Source: Saccharospirillum alexandrii_A
GTDB taxonomy: Bacteria > Pseudomonadota > Gammaproteobacteria > Pseudomonadales > Natronospirillaceae
Length of the DNA: 64,000 bases
Assembly: GCF_043641555.1 (NCBI RefSeq)
Contig: NZ_JBHZRJ010000002.1
Location: 1 to 64,000 of the forward strand
Direction of reading: 5' to 3'
A model generated the notes under the pieces. The model worked only from the letters and a program-made list of their open reading frames with translations, did not search any database and was not told the DNA's origin. Both the position numbers and the translations under genes were made by a program. Each line of letters begins with the position of its first letter. Position 1 is the stretch's first letter. Below, piece after piece: positions 16,994 to 25,253 of the stretch.

Positions 16994-17812
16994 TTAAATC
17001 TCTAGCTTGAAATGCTCCGACAGCGCCTGCCATTGCTGGCGGTTGGTGTCTTGCCCTACGTTGGCTTTGCGCAGTGCCACTTTCTGGGAAAACGGGATTT
17101 TCTGGGGTTTCAGTGGTTGGCTGGCGCGGCGTACGGTAGTGCCCTGGTGGGCGCTGATTGCTTTGAACCAGAGATCGTCGGCTTTGGGGGCCAATTGTTT
17201 GAACAGCGCTTCGTCGGTTGCGGCTTGCGGCAGCGCGCCGGGCGGGTAGAGCACGCCGCCGAAGCCGAGTAGCAAGGTATCCGGATGATGTTCGCCGGGT
17301 TTCTCGTAACGCCATTGTTTGTAAGGCAGTAAAGTGCCTTCGTCGTTACGGCGAATGCGTCGGCAGGCGTGGCTGATAATGTCGGCTGGGTGGGTCTGGT
17401 GGTCCTGGTATAGCCGGGCGAGGGTAGTTGGGTGGTACATCATGTCGTCGTCGCCGGTGAACAGCTGGCGGTCTGGAAAGTCGGCCAGGGCGTGTACCAG
17501 CTTGGTGTGCGGGCCAACGTCTTTTCGAAAGCGGATTTCAAACGGGGCTTGTTGGGTTAGCCGGGTTAGCTTGGCCGGTATTTTCCCTTGTAGCCGTTCG
17601 TCTAGCCACAGAATTACCCGTTCAGGGGCTTCTTCTTGCAGCAACATGCTGTTGATCGCAACGTGAACGAAGCTGAGGCGGGGTTCAATGGTGGTTAGGT
17701 TGGCAATCACCGGCAAGCGTTTTTTGACCAGCCGTGGTGTGGCCTTTTCTACGTTGCACAGTCGCAACGTGAGCATGCGCCAGAAGGCCGAGAGGTGTTT
17801 GCGCGGTTTCAT
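16994..17812 (-). CDS. Glycosyltransferase-like protein (GT-A fold)
   Basis: A 272-residue protein. The likely metal-binding motif is LFTGDDDMMYHP near residues 115-126, preceded by PFEIRFRKDVGPHTKLVHAL; this DDD inside a short transferase domain resembles GT2-type enzymes. A later KADDLWFKAI could be the acceptor-side Asp pair. It overlaps the upstream kinase-fusion gene by 4 bases (ATGA), so the two form one transcript. Probably adds a sugar to LPS core or a related glycan; specificity unknown. Confidence 0.65.
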   Translation of the reverse strand: MKPRKHLSAFWRMLTLRLCNVEKATPRLVKKRLPVIANLTTIEPRLSFVHVAINSMLLQEEAPERVILWLDERLQGKIPAKLTRLTQQAPFEIRFRKDVGPHTKLVHALADFPDRQLFTGDDDMMYHPTTLARLYQDHQTHPADIISHACRRIRRNDEGTLLPYKQWRYEKPGEHHPDTLLLGFGGVLYPPGALPQAATDEALFKQLAPKADDLWFKAISAHQGTTVRRASQPLKPQKIPFSQKVALRKANVGQDTNRQQWQALSEHFKLEI

Positions 17813-20088
17813 TCGGTTCGGTCCTTGTGCGGGTGCTGTTTATGCAGGCTTTCTTTATGCAAACCCTTTTTATGCCAACTCTTTTTATGCAGATAAAGGG
17901 GGTTGCCGTCTATTGTCAGGGTGTCTCCCGGCTGTTCAGGCTTTGGCTGGCCGCTCAGGTCGGTGGCCCGAATTATGTCATCGCTTAGGGTGATCTGACC
18001 CTGAGTTAGAGAGTACACCAGGCTGAATTGCTCGAAGTGCCACCAGATAACGCCGTCTTTTTCTTCCCGGACCTGAAAGGTCTCATTTACCATCATGCGG
18101 TGAAAGTGCACCAGGGCTGGCCAGCCGGGGCGCTCGCGCCAGCCGTTTAAGGTGTCTATCAAGCCGAAACCCGGGTGTGCCAACCGCCACCACCAAATGC
18201 GCTCTGTGGTGCCAGAGCACAGGGCGATGAGGGCGTAGCGCACCATGTAGGCGGCGCTGTCGGCTTCGCTCACATGCAAGGCGCTTTCGCGCTTTCCTTT
18301 GGGCTGGTAGGCACCAGCCAGGGGGGAGTATTCGCCCGTGCCCTGAAGCGGCCAGTTCACTTCGGTGATGTAGAAGCCCTGTTTTTGGTAGTGGCCAGCC
18401 ATGGCTTTGGCGAGCAGGCATTTCTCGAGTGTGGAAAAGCCATTTTGCTCGTTTTCTGGGGCGCCGCGTCGGTCTACGTACAAGTGGTTGGAAAGCGCAT
18501 CTACCGAAGTGCCGGCGGCTTCCAGCAGGGGCGGGTAGTACTGGAATTCAAAGTCATTCACGGCCGGGCCCAGAAAAACCAGGTTCGGGTAACAGGCTTT
18601 CAGTTCGGCGGTGCCTTGCCACAGGCGGTTCATCTCTTCCAGGTTCCAGAAACCCCATTTCACCCGGTTGACGGCGTGGCCGATTTCCACGCAATGAATA
18701 TAAGGGTGCACCAGGGACAGCGCGTCGGCCATGAAGGCTTGCCAGCGCTCCGGTTGCAGCACCGCCTCGCGGGATTGAACCAGCCCGATGGAGACTTCGT
18801 GGCCGGCTTCGTGCAGGCGGCGTATCGTTTCGCTGGCCTGGGTGAGCCAGGGGCTGGCGCCTGGCTTGAGGTCGTCGCGCTGTGGTTGGCTTAAGTGGTA
18901 GTACAGCCGCACGAAGACTGGCAAGCCTGGCGTTTGTGCCAGTAGTTCCAGCTGGCGTTCGACGTGTTCGTCTATCTCCACGCACACGCCCAGCCGCTGG
19001 TTCATAGCCACCGGGGTTTGATAGGCCGTTTTGCGCAGCGCCTGATAGCGGCGGTAAACCGGCCAGGCGGCCTTCAGAACGCTGGTTGCCATAGGCCACA
19101 GGTCGGCCTTGCTGCGTTCGCGCTTGCGGTCTTTCACCTGCAGCATCACCGAGGGCTGGCCGGATTTTGCATCCCACAGCCAACTGTTGCGCGGTGAGGG
19201 CTGGCCGGTGGAGACCGCCAGGCGTTGCTCCTGCGGGGCGGTTTTTAGCCAGCGCTTTAGGGTGCGCACCGGGTGGCGCCATTTACGGCTGCGTTGATGC
19301 AGTAGAAAACGGTTGTGGTAACGGTTTGCCCAGCGCTGGAATTCGGCCGGTATACCGTTATCTTCAAAATACAGATGGAAGAAGATGTGCCGGAAGTGAG
19401 ACGGGATCTTCATGCGTTCCATATCCCGGGCGCGCTGGCGCAGCGTTGGGTTCGGGGTCAGTTTGCCCCGGTTCAGGTCAATAAAGGCCGGGTTTGCCCA
19501 GTCGGCCGGGCCTTTACGCTGCATCAGAATGTTCTGCGGCCCCAGGTCACCGTGCAAAAAACCGCTGTCGTGCATGGTGCGAATGGCATTGGCCGTGAAG
19601 CGCAGCAGGGAGATGAAGTCTTCCGCGTAGGGGCGTTCGCGCAGCAGGTAGGTCATTTCCGAGTACAGGTCGGTCGAATGGGCGATGTAGCGGGTGATCA
19701 GGTAGCTCTCAACCAGTCGGTTGCCTTCCCAGCGTTCCATATAGCCTATGGGTTCAGCCACGTCTGCCCCCCGGGCATACAGGTGGGCGCTGTAGGCATG
19801 GGCACGTTGTGCTTTGCTGCCAGTGCGCCGGTAAATGATGGAACGCAGGGCATCGGGCTGTTTGAAGGCTTTAATGCAGACGGAAACGGCTGAATCCAGC
19901 GGGTCGTCGAGTCGGTATACGCGGTTGCGCTGGCGGTAGAGCAGGTCGGAATCGTTGCTTTGCAGTTCGGTTTGCAGCCCGGCCAGCCAGTGGGTGCCGG
20001 TTTCGGTCGCGTAGCGTTCCAGTATCTCGCCTTCAAAGCCAGGCAGGGGCAGGTTGGTCAAAGGCGTGTAACGTGGGGGGTGCGTCAT
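17809..20088 (-). CDS. LPS kinase-like domain fused to TIM-barrel glycosidase-like domain
   Basis: A protein of about 759 residues. Residues 40-230 resemble the WaaP/InaA type of lipopolysaccharide kinase: FLHGDLGPQNILM near 178 is the catalytic loop and FIDLNRGKL near 204 the metal-binding segment. Residues about 350-690 look like a glycosidase TIM barrel, with candidate acid/base and nucleophile glutamates in VEIGHAVN (near 467) and YITEVNWP (near 576). The C terminus is a His-Lys pentapeptide tail. No signal peptide is seen, so it is probably cytoplasmic. I start at ATG 20088; a TTG at 20115 is in frame. Kinase assignment is fairly firm, the barrel's activity is inferred. Confidence 0.65.
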   Translation of the reverse strand: MTHPPRYTPLTNLPLPGFEGEILERYATETGTHWLAGLQTELQSNDSDLLYRQRNRVYRLDDPLDSAVSVCIKAFKQPDALRSIIYRRTGSKAQRAHAYSAHLYARGADVAEPIGYMERWEGNRLVESYLITRYIAHSTDLYSEMTYLLRERPYAEDFISLLRFTANAIRTMHDSGFLHGDLGPQNILMQRKGPADWANPAFIDLNRGKLTPNPTLRQRARDMERMKIPSHFRHIFFHLYFEDNGIPAEFQRWANRYHNRFLLHQRSRKWRHPVRTLKRWLKTAPQEQRLAVSTGQPSPRNSWLWDAKSGQPSVMLQVKDRKRERSKADLWPMATSVLKAAWPVYRRYQALRKTAYQTPVAMNQRLGVCVEIDEHVERQLELLAQTPGLPVFVRLYYHLSQPQRDDLKPGASPWLTQASETIRRLHEAGHEVSIGLVQSREAVLQPERWQAFMADALSLVHPYIHCVEIGHAVNRVKWGFWNLEEMNRLWQGTAELKACYPNLVFLGPAVNDFEFQYYPPLLEAAGTSVDALSNHLYVDRRGAPENEQNGFSTLEKCLLAKAMAGHYQKQGFYITEVNWPLQGTGEYSPLAGAYQPKGKRESALHVSEADSAAYMVRYALIALCSGTTERIWWWRLAHPGFGLIDTLNGWRERPGWPALVHFHRMMVNETFQVREEKDGVIWWHFEQFSLVYSLTQGQITLSDDIIRATDLSGQPKPEQPGDTLTIDGNPLYLHKKSWHKKGLHKESLHKQHPHKDRTE
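17836..17895. repeat. 15-bp tandem repeat coding for His-Lys tail
   Basis: The motif TTTATGC recurs with an exact 15-base period at 17839, 17854, 17869 and 17884. On the minus strand it encodes degenerate pentapeptides (LHKKS, WHKKG, LHKES, LHKQH) at the C terminus of the kinase-fusion protein. In-frame expansion by slippage is likely. Confidence 0.9.
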
Positions 20089-20115
20089 GCGTTCTCGGGC
20101 CACAAAGCGGGTCAA

Positions 20116-20231
20116 AAGCGGCCGCGTAGCATAACCGAGAAGCCCGGTTCAGGCAAAAATCAAAGGTGGGAATGGCAGGCGGGTTTGAGTACCATACGCC
20201 CGTTTGAATTTAACCGGATACCCACCCTGTA
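20116..20231. promoter_or_regulatory. Divergent intergenic region
   Basis: This 116-base stretch separates the minus-strand kinase-fusion gene from the plus-strand phosphatase operon, so promoters for both should lie here. I cannot mark a convincing -35/-10 pair on either strand. Confidence 0.4.
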
Positions 20232-20942
20232 ATGCCCGTTCAGAAAACAGGTAAACCCTCACTGATATCGCGCTGGCGCGGGCTATGGCCGGGTCGGATG
20301 CATCGGCCTTCAGCGCGCCTGGCTGCCTGGTTTGATCTGTGGGTTTTAGACCTTGGCTTGCTGCGTGCGCCGGTGAACCGGCCGGTTGAAATTGCCCCAG
20401 GGGTTTGGCGCTCTAACCAGCCAACCCCACTGCGGTTAAAGTCACTCGCCCGCCGTGGCTTCAAAACGGTGCTTAACCTGCGCGGCGAAGGCCGCAGTGG
20501 CGCCTTTCATCTGGAGCAGTACACGGCCGGGCAAATCGGTCTTAACCTGGTCAGTCTCAAACTCAGTTCAAGGCGCCCGCCCACGGTTGAACAAGTCGAA
20601 CAATTGCAGGCGCTGTTTAACGAGGCGCCCAAGCCGCTGTTGTTGCATTGCAAGTCGGGCGCAGACCGTGCGGGGCTGGTTTCGGCCTTGTATCTGATAC
20701 ACACCGGTGTTCCCGCGGCGCAGGCAAAGAAGCAGCTGTCTCTGCGCTTCCTGCATATTAAAAGCGCCGCCACGGGGATGATGGACCGGTTTGTGGAGAC
20801 CTTTGAGCAAGCCGAAAAAGACCACAACGCCGACTTTACCACCTGGCTTCATCACGAGTACGACCGCACCGCGATGATCCATGCCTTCAACAGCGATCGG
20901 AAAAGCAACTGGCTGGTCGATAAGGTGCTTCGTCGTGAATGA
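20232..20942 (+). CDS. Tyrosine/dual-specificity-type phosphatase (paralogue 1)
   Basis: A 236-residue protein with the cysteine-phosphatase P-loop HCKSGADRAG (Cys140, Arg146) and an upstream Asp/Arg-containing LNLRGEGRSGAF segment. It resembles DSP-type phosphatases often annotated as fused phosphatase/NAD-kinase-like domains. A second copy of the same architecture lies at 22.6-23.3 kb, and both end in WLVDKVLRRE. Its stop codon overlaps the GTG start of the Stealth gene by 8 bases. It might dephosphorylate the product of the neighbouring kinases, or a lipid or sugar phosphate; no transmembrane segment is obvious. Confidence 0.75.
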   Translation: MPVQKTGKPSLISRWRGLWPGRMHRPSARLAAWFDLWVLDLGLLRAPVNRPVEIAPGVWRSNQPTPLRLKSLARRGFKTVLNLRGEGRSGAFHLEQYTAGQIGLNLVSLKLSSRRPPTVEQVEQLQALFNEAPKPLLLHCKSGADRAGLVSALYLIHTGVPAAQAKKQLSLRFLHIKSAATGMMDRFVETFEQAEKDHNADFTTWLHHEYDRTAMIHAFNSDRKSNWLVDKVLRRE

Positions 20943-21948
20943 TTCGGCCCGGGAGCCGATCGATGCGCTCGTCACCTGGGTAAACGGGGAAGACCCGGCC
21001 CACCGCGCGAAACTCAATGCCTATCTGGAATCGATTGGGCATCGGCCCAAAATCGCCAGTGCCAACCGGTACCGGGAAACCGGTGAGTTTGCGTATTGCA
21101 TTGCCTCTTTGCTGAAGTATGCCCCCTGGCTGAGGCGGATACATATTCTTGCCGATGCCCAGGCACCAGATTTTATGCCCCTGCTGGAACAGTCGGGCTG
21201 GGCCGATAAAGTCGTGGTGGTAGACCATACTCAGCTGTTCAAAGGGTATGAGCATGCGTTACCTACCTTTAATAACCGCTCCATTATGTCGATGCACTGG
21301 AATGTGCCCGGCCTGGCGGAGCGGTATGTGTATTTAAACGACGACTTCATGCTGGTGAGGCCAGTGAAACCGGATTGTTTTTTTCAGGATGGCAAAGCCG
21401 TTCTCAGCGGGCAGTGGATGCCGCAACGCCCTGGTGTGGTTTTGCGCGGGCTGACGGGTCTGGCTTCCAACAAGCCGGATAAAAGGCCCGGTAACCACCT
21501 GGCGCAAGCTTATGCAGCGCGGTTGGCAGGCTTTCGGTTTCGGTATTTCAAAACACCGCACAAGCCACACCCTTTGCTCAAGTCGGTTATGGCTGATTAT
21601 ATGGCGAAGCACCCGCAGCAACTGGCGCACAATATAAAGTTTCCGCTGCGGGATGAATCGCAGTTTTTAGCGGATGCACTGGTTAACCATCTGGCGCTCA
21701 AGCAAGGCCTGGCTAGGGTGAACAATCGTTTTAAAACGCTGCGCTTTAAACCCGGTGATTACCAACAGCCCCGGTTGTCGACGTTGTTGTCGAACATCGA
21801 GTCGAATCCGTCCATTCTGTATGCCTGTTTTCAAAGCCTCGAAACCATGGATGACACCTTGCGGACAGACTTTTTTAATTGGCTGGATCAGCGAATGGGT
21901 AATCCCGACGCTATTTTCCGAACTGGCCCGGCTGGAGTATCTGCATGA
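20935..21948 (+). CDS. Stealth-family sugar-phosphate transferase
   Basis: A protein of about 337 residues with Stealth regions in order. CR1 is PIDALVTWVNGEDPAH near the N terminus. CR2 spans GEFAYCIASLLKYAPWLRRIHIL to LPTFNNRSIMSMHWNVPGLAERYVYLNDDFML. A CR3-like stretch includes KSVMADYMAKHP. Stealth proteins transfer hexose-1-phosphate onto capsule or LPS glycans. The start is GTG 20935, inside the end of the phosphatase gene; an in-frame ATG at 20881 lies far inside that gene and is unlikely. Its stop overlaps the next gene as ATGA. Confidence 0.82.
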   Translation: MNDSAREPIDALVTWVNGEDPAHRAKLNAYLESIGHRPKIASANRYRETGEFAYCIASLLKYAPWLRRIHILADAQAPDFMPLLEQSGWADKVVVVDHTQLFKGYEHALPTFNNRSIMSMHWNVPGLAERYVYLNDDFMLVRPVKPDCFFQDGKAVLSGQWMPQRPGVVLRGLTGLASNKPDKRPGNHLAQAYAARLAGFRFRYFKTPHKPHPLLKSVMADYMAKHPQQLAHNIKFPLRDESQFLADALVNHLALKQGLARVNNRFKTLRFKPGDYQQPRLSTLLSNIESNPSILYACFQSLETMDDTLRTDFFNWLDQRMGNPDAIFRTGPAGVSA

Positions 21949-22598
21949 AGCTAGGCCCCATTGCATTGGCCGGGCGTGAGCCATTGCTAAACAGCAAAAC
22001 CCGCTGGGTGTATGAACATCCGGATTCGCCAGGCCTGCTCATTAAGGTTCACATGCGCCGGTTTGGGGCCACACCACCAACCGGCCTGAAGGGCTGGTTC
22101 GAGCGCCGAAAAGATCATTTTCTGTACAGCACGGGCATTCTGCGCGAGCTGAAGCAATTTGTAGAATCCCGCTATCAGGGGCCAAACGGGCCTTGTTACC
22201 CGGAGATTCAGCCGTATATAGAGCCGGTGTTGGGCGTGGTTGATACCGATATCGGCCTCGGCCTGCTGGTTTCGGCAGCGCGGGATGCCGACGGCAACCT
22301 GGCGCCCTCGGTGTTGCGGCTGCGCCGGCAAGGTGCCATGACGCCCGAGCGACACACCCGGTTAGACCGGTTGCTGCAAGCCTTGCTCGATACCCGCCTG
22401 ATGATTGGTGACTTGAACCAGGAGAACATCGTGCTGAAAAACGCCGGCGAGCCCGATGAGCGCTTCGTATTGATCGACGGGCTCGGCGAGCGCACCTGGA
22501 TTCCCACCCAAAGCCTTATCAGTTGGGTAAACCGGCGTCGCAAACGCGCCTTTGTGGAGAAAATGCGCCAGCGTTTGCAGGGCGACCGGAATGGCTGA
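21945..22598 (+). CDS. YrbL-like kinase-fold protein
   Basis: A 217-residue protein of the PhoP-regulated YrbL family. The kinase-like catalytic region is MIGDLNQENIVLKN followed by FVLIDGLGE; these correspond to the catalytic loop and the metal-binding Asp of small protein- or sugar-kinase folds. The function of YrbL is not established. Here it is coupled by ATGA to the Stealth gene and by an 8-base overlap to the second phosphatase, so a role in envelope phosphate chemistry is a reasonable inference. No membrane segment is seen. Confidence 0.72.
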   Translation: MKLGPIALAGREPLLNSKTRWVYEHPDSPGLLIKVHMRRFGATPPTGLKGWFERRKDHFLYSTGILRELKQFVESRYQGPNGPCYPEIQPYIEPVLGVVDTDIGLGLLVSAARDADGNLAPSVLRLRRQGAMTPERHTRLDRLLQALLDTRLMIGDLNQENIVLKNAGEPDERFVLIDGLGERTWIPTQSLISWVNRRRKRAFVEKMRQRLQGDRNG

Positions 22599-23298
22599 AT
22601 CAAGCATACAAAACCGGCTGAAACAGTGGCGGCGTTACTGGGAAGCACATTTTGATCGGCCGCTGGTGCGGCTGGCGGCCTGGTTGGATGCTATGGTGAT
22701 CGACCACGGTCTGTTGCGGCCGCTCTGGAACCGGCCCGAGCCATTTACGGCCGATGCCTGGCGCGGTAACCAGCCCACTGCCGGGCAGGTGCACCGGTTG
22801 GCACAGCGGGGTATTCGTACCATTGTCAGTTTGCGTGGGTTGGGGAACATTGGCGCGTCGCTGTTTGAAATTGAAGCGGCTGAAAAAGCGGGTGTAACGC
22901 TTATTTCTTTTCGCATGTCATCGCGGGGCGCCCCGCGCCCAGCACGTGTGAACGAACTGATAGAGCTGATGCAAGGCATCGAAAAGCCGGTTTTGTTTCA
23001 CTGTAAATCGGGCGCGGACCGCTCCGGTTTTGCCGCCGGGGTTTACCTGCTGGTGACCGGGCAGGGCACGGTTGAAGACGCCAAAGCCCAGCTATCCTGG
23101 CGCTATTTACATTTTAAAGGCGCAAAAACCGGCCTGTTGTATGAGTTCTTCTGCGACTATGAGCGCTATTGTGCGCAGACCCCCATGGCTTTTCAGCAGT
23201 GGGTTAACGAGGTGTACGACCCGGTGCAACTGGAACGGCATTTCAAGCCAACGGGCTTCACCAGTTGGCTGGTCGATAAGGTGCTAAGACGTGAATGA
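22591..23298 (+). CDS. Tyrosine/dual-specificity-type phosphatase (paralogue 2)
   Basis: A protein of about 235 residues, paralogous to the one at 20.2 kb. The P-loop is HCKSGADRSG with Cys138. Both proteins share LVRLAAWLD/ARLAAWFDL near the N terminus, the order of motifs, and the ending WLVDKVLRRE; 20 bases of DNA near the 3' ends are identical (20910-20929 and 23266-23285). ATG 22591 is chosen because it overlaps the YrbL stop by 8 bases. The gene end carries a GTGAATGA junction like that of paralogue 1, and a third copy of that junction starts the next gene. Confidence 0.75.
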   Translation: MAESSIQNRLKQWRRYWEAHFDRPLVRLAAWLDAMVIDHGLLRPLWNRPEPFTADAWRGNQPTAGQVHRLAQRGIRTIVSLRGLGNIGASLFEIEAAEKAGVTLISFRMSSRGAPRPARVNELIELMQGIEKPVLFHCKSGADRSGFAAGVYLLVTGQGTVEDAKAQLSWRYLHFKGAKTGLLYEFFCDYERYCAQTPMAFQQWVNEVYDPVQLERHFKPTGFTSWLVDKVLRRE

Positions 23299-23324
23299 CG
23301 GTGTGAGTAACAAGGTGCTTCGGC

Positions 23325-25091
23325 GTGAATGAATTTGATTTGGAAAAACACCAGGATACGCCCCGCCTGGAATTGGTAAAACGCTTGTGGCGCACCTATT
23401 TGCGCAGCCACACCGGCGTTTTGCTGGTCGCCGCCGTGCTGGTGGTGATAGAAGGCAGTGCACTGGGTTTGCTCAGCTATCTGGTGCAGCCGATGTTCGA
23501 CCAGGTGTTCGTGCAGGGCAATGCCGACCAGGTGGTGTGGATCGCCCTGGCGATTTTTATTGTGTTCACCGCAAGGGCACTCGGTGGTTTTGGCCAGCGC
23601 GTTATCACGGTGACGGTTGGCCTGCGCGTAGTGACCGGCATGCAAAAAGACATGCTCAGCCATCTGGTTCGGCTCGACTCCGGTTTTTTTGGCACCCACT
23701 CACCCGGTGCGCTGATTGAGCGGGTTCGGGGCGATACCCAGGCGCTGAAAAGCTTTGCCAGCACAGCGCTGATTAACCTCGGGCGGGATTCCATTTCGCT
23801 GATTGCGCTGTTAACCGTAGCCATGTTGGTCGACTGGCGCTGGACGCTGTTTGCGCTCTTTGGTTTGCCGCTGCTGTCGTTTCCCATTGCCTTGCTGCGC
23901 CGGTTGATTCTAAAAACCACGCGCAGCTCGCGGGAAGTGTCGTCGTTGTTGTCGATGCGCTTGGATGAAATTTTTCACGGCATAAATGCGATTAAACAGA
24001 ATAACCTGGAAGCCCATGAAGACGGCCGGTTCAAGAAAGAGACCGAGCGGTTTTTCAAGTTTCAGCGCCGCTCTGAAATCGGCAAGGCCGCCATGCCGGC
24101 GATGATCGACCTGGTGGCGGGTTTTGGGTTTGTGGCGGTGGTTATTTATGGCGGGCACCAGATTATTGAAGGTGAAAAAACCATTGGCCAGTTCATGAGT
24201 TTTTTCACCGCCATGGCACTGATTTTTGACCCGTTGCGCCGGCTCAGCAACATCAGCGGTGCCTTTCAGGCGGCCAGTGCCAGCCTTGAACGTATTTTCA
24301 GCGTGCTCGATCTGAAACCCAACATCGTCACACCACCAAACCCGGTGCCGGTGCCCGCGAATGTGGGCGAGCTGGACATCGTGATGGACCACCTGAACTT
24401 TGGCTATGCCGATAAATCGGTGCTGCACGACCTGAGTTTAATCGCCCCGGCCGGGAAAATGACGGCCCTGGTGGGCGCCTCGGGCGCGGGTAAAACGACT
24501 CTGTTTAACTTGTTAACCCGGCTGGTGGACCCGCAATCGGGCACCATTCGGCTGGGCGATGTGCCAATTAACCAGTTGGATCTGATTGAACTGCGGCAGT
24601 TGTTTGCGGTGGTCAGTCAGGATTCAGCCTTGTTTGATGAAAGTATCAAGCAGAACATTCTGCTGGGTAAGTTGGATGCCGATATGGACAGCGTCGACAA
24701 GGCCGCCAGAGAGGCGTTGGTGGATGAATACACCCGTCAGTTGGAAGCGGGGCTGGATACGCTGGCCGGCCCGCGCGGTACGAACCTTTCAGGCGGTCAG
24801 CGCCAGCGCGTGGCCATTGCCCGGGCGTTACTGCGCGATGCGCCCATTCTGCTGCTCGACGAAGCCACTTCGGCGCTCGATACCCGCACTGAAAAACTCA
24901 TACAGGAAACCCTGGAAGACCTCGCCAAGCGCAAAACCACCCTGGTGATTGCGCATCGGTTAAGCACCGTGATGAATGCCGATTTGATTCATGTGCTGGA
25001 AGAAGGGCGGGTGATTGAGAGTGGTACCCACGATGAGTTGCTGGCCAAACGCGGGGCTTACTTTAATTTGCATTCTACGTTTGAGGCTTGA
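23325..25091 (+). CDS. msbA: ABC exporter, MsbA-like (fused permease-ATPase)
   Basis: A 588-residue half-transporter. Six membrane helices fill residues 30-320, then the ATPase domain has Walker A GASGAGKTTL (near 384), the signature LSGGQRQRVAIARALL, and Walker B ILLLDEATSALDT. The family flips lipid A-core or other lipid-linked glycans across the inner membrane. Its neighbours (LPS kinase-like, Stealth, LptF/LptG) favour lipid A or LPS export. The start is GTG 23325 within a repeated GTGAATGA junction; no ATG in frame precedes it. The gene ends next to the second 17-bp repeat array. Confidence 0.8.
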   Translation: MNEFDLEKHQDTPRLELVKRLWRTYLRSHTGVLLVAAVLVVIEGSALGLLSYLVQPMFDQVFVQGNADQVVWIALAIFIVFTARALGGFGQRVITVTVGLRVVTGMQKDMLSHLVRLDSGFFGTHSPGALIERVRGDTQALKSFASTALINLGRDSISLIALLTVAMLVDWRWTLFALFGLPLLSFPIALLRRLILKTTRSSREVSSLLSMRLDEIFHGINAIKQNNLEAHEDGRFKKETERFFKFQRRSEIGKAAMPAMIDLVAGFGFVAVVIYGGHQIIEGEKTIGQFMSFFTAMALIFDPLRRLSNISGAFQAASASLERIFSVLDLKPNIVTPPNPVPVPANVGELDIVMDHLNFGYADKSVLHDLSLIAPAGKMTALVGASGAGKTTLFNLLTRLVDPQSGTIRLGDVPINQLDLIELRQLFAVVSQDSALFDESIKQNILLGKLDADMDSVDKAAREALVDEYTRQLEAGLDTLAGPRGTNLSGGQRQRVAIARALLRDAPILLLDEATSALDTRTEKLIQETLEDLAKRKTTLVIAHRLSTVMNADLIHVLEEGRVIESGTHDELLAKRGAYFNLHSTFEA

Positions 25092-25094
25092 AAA

Positions 25095-25253
25095 AACGGA
25101 GGACATTAATAGACGCAAAACACTGAAAGACGCGGAACATTGAAAGACGTAGGACACTAAATGACGTCAGTTCATGTTCTGCGTCTTCTACTGTATTACG
25201 TCATTTATTGTGTTGCGTCAGTTATTGTTTTACGTCTTTTATTGTTCAGCGTC
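25095..25253. repeat. 17-bp repeat array, palindromic, between convergent genes
   Basis: About four left-arm units (the first degenerate; clear ones at 25112, 25129 and 25146) meet a central GACGTC palindrome at 25163-25168. Five opposite-orientation units then follow to 25253. Units such as GACGTAGGACACTAAAT match those of the array at 15.6 kb. The outermost right unit overlaps the TGA stop of lptG. The arms could form a long imperfect hairpin serving as terminator for both the ABC exporter and lptG. Confidence 0.92.

Noticed and set aside
18175..18894. Long plus-strand open frame opposite the kinase-fusion gene
   Set aside because: It lies wholly inside the opposite-strand gene in GC-rich DNA and its product has no recognisable motif; the minus-strand protein has clear kinase motifs.
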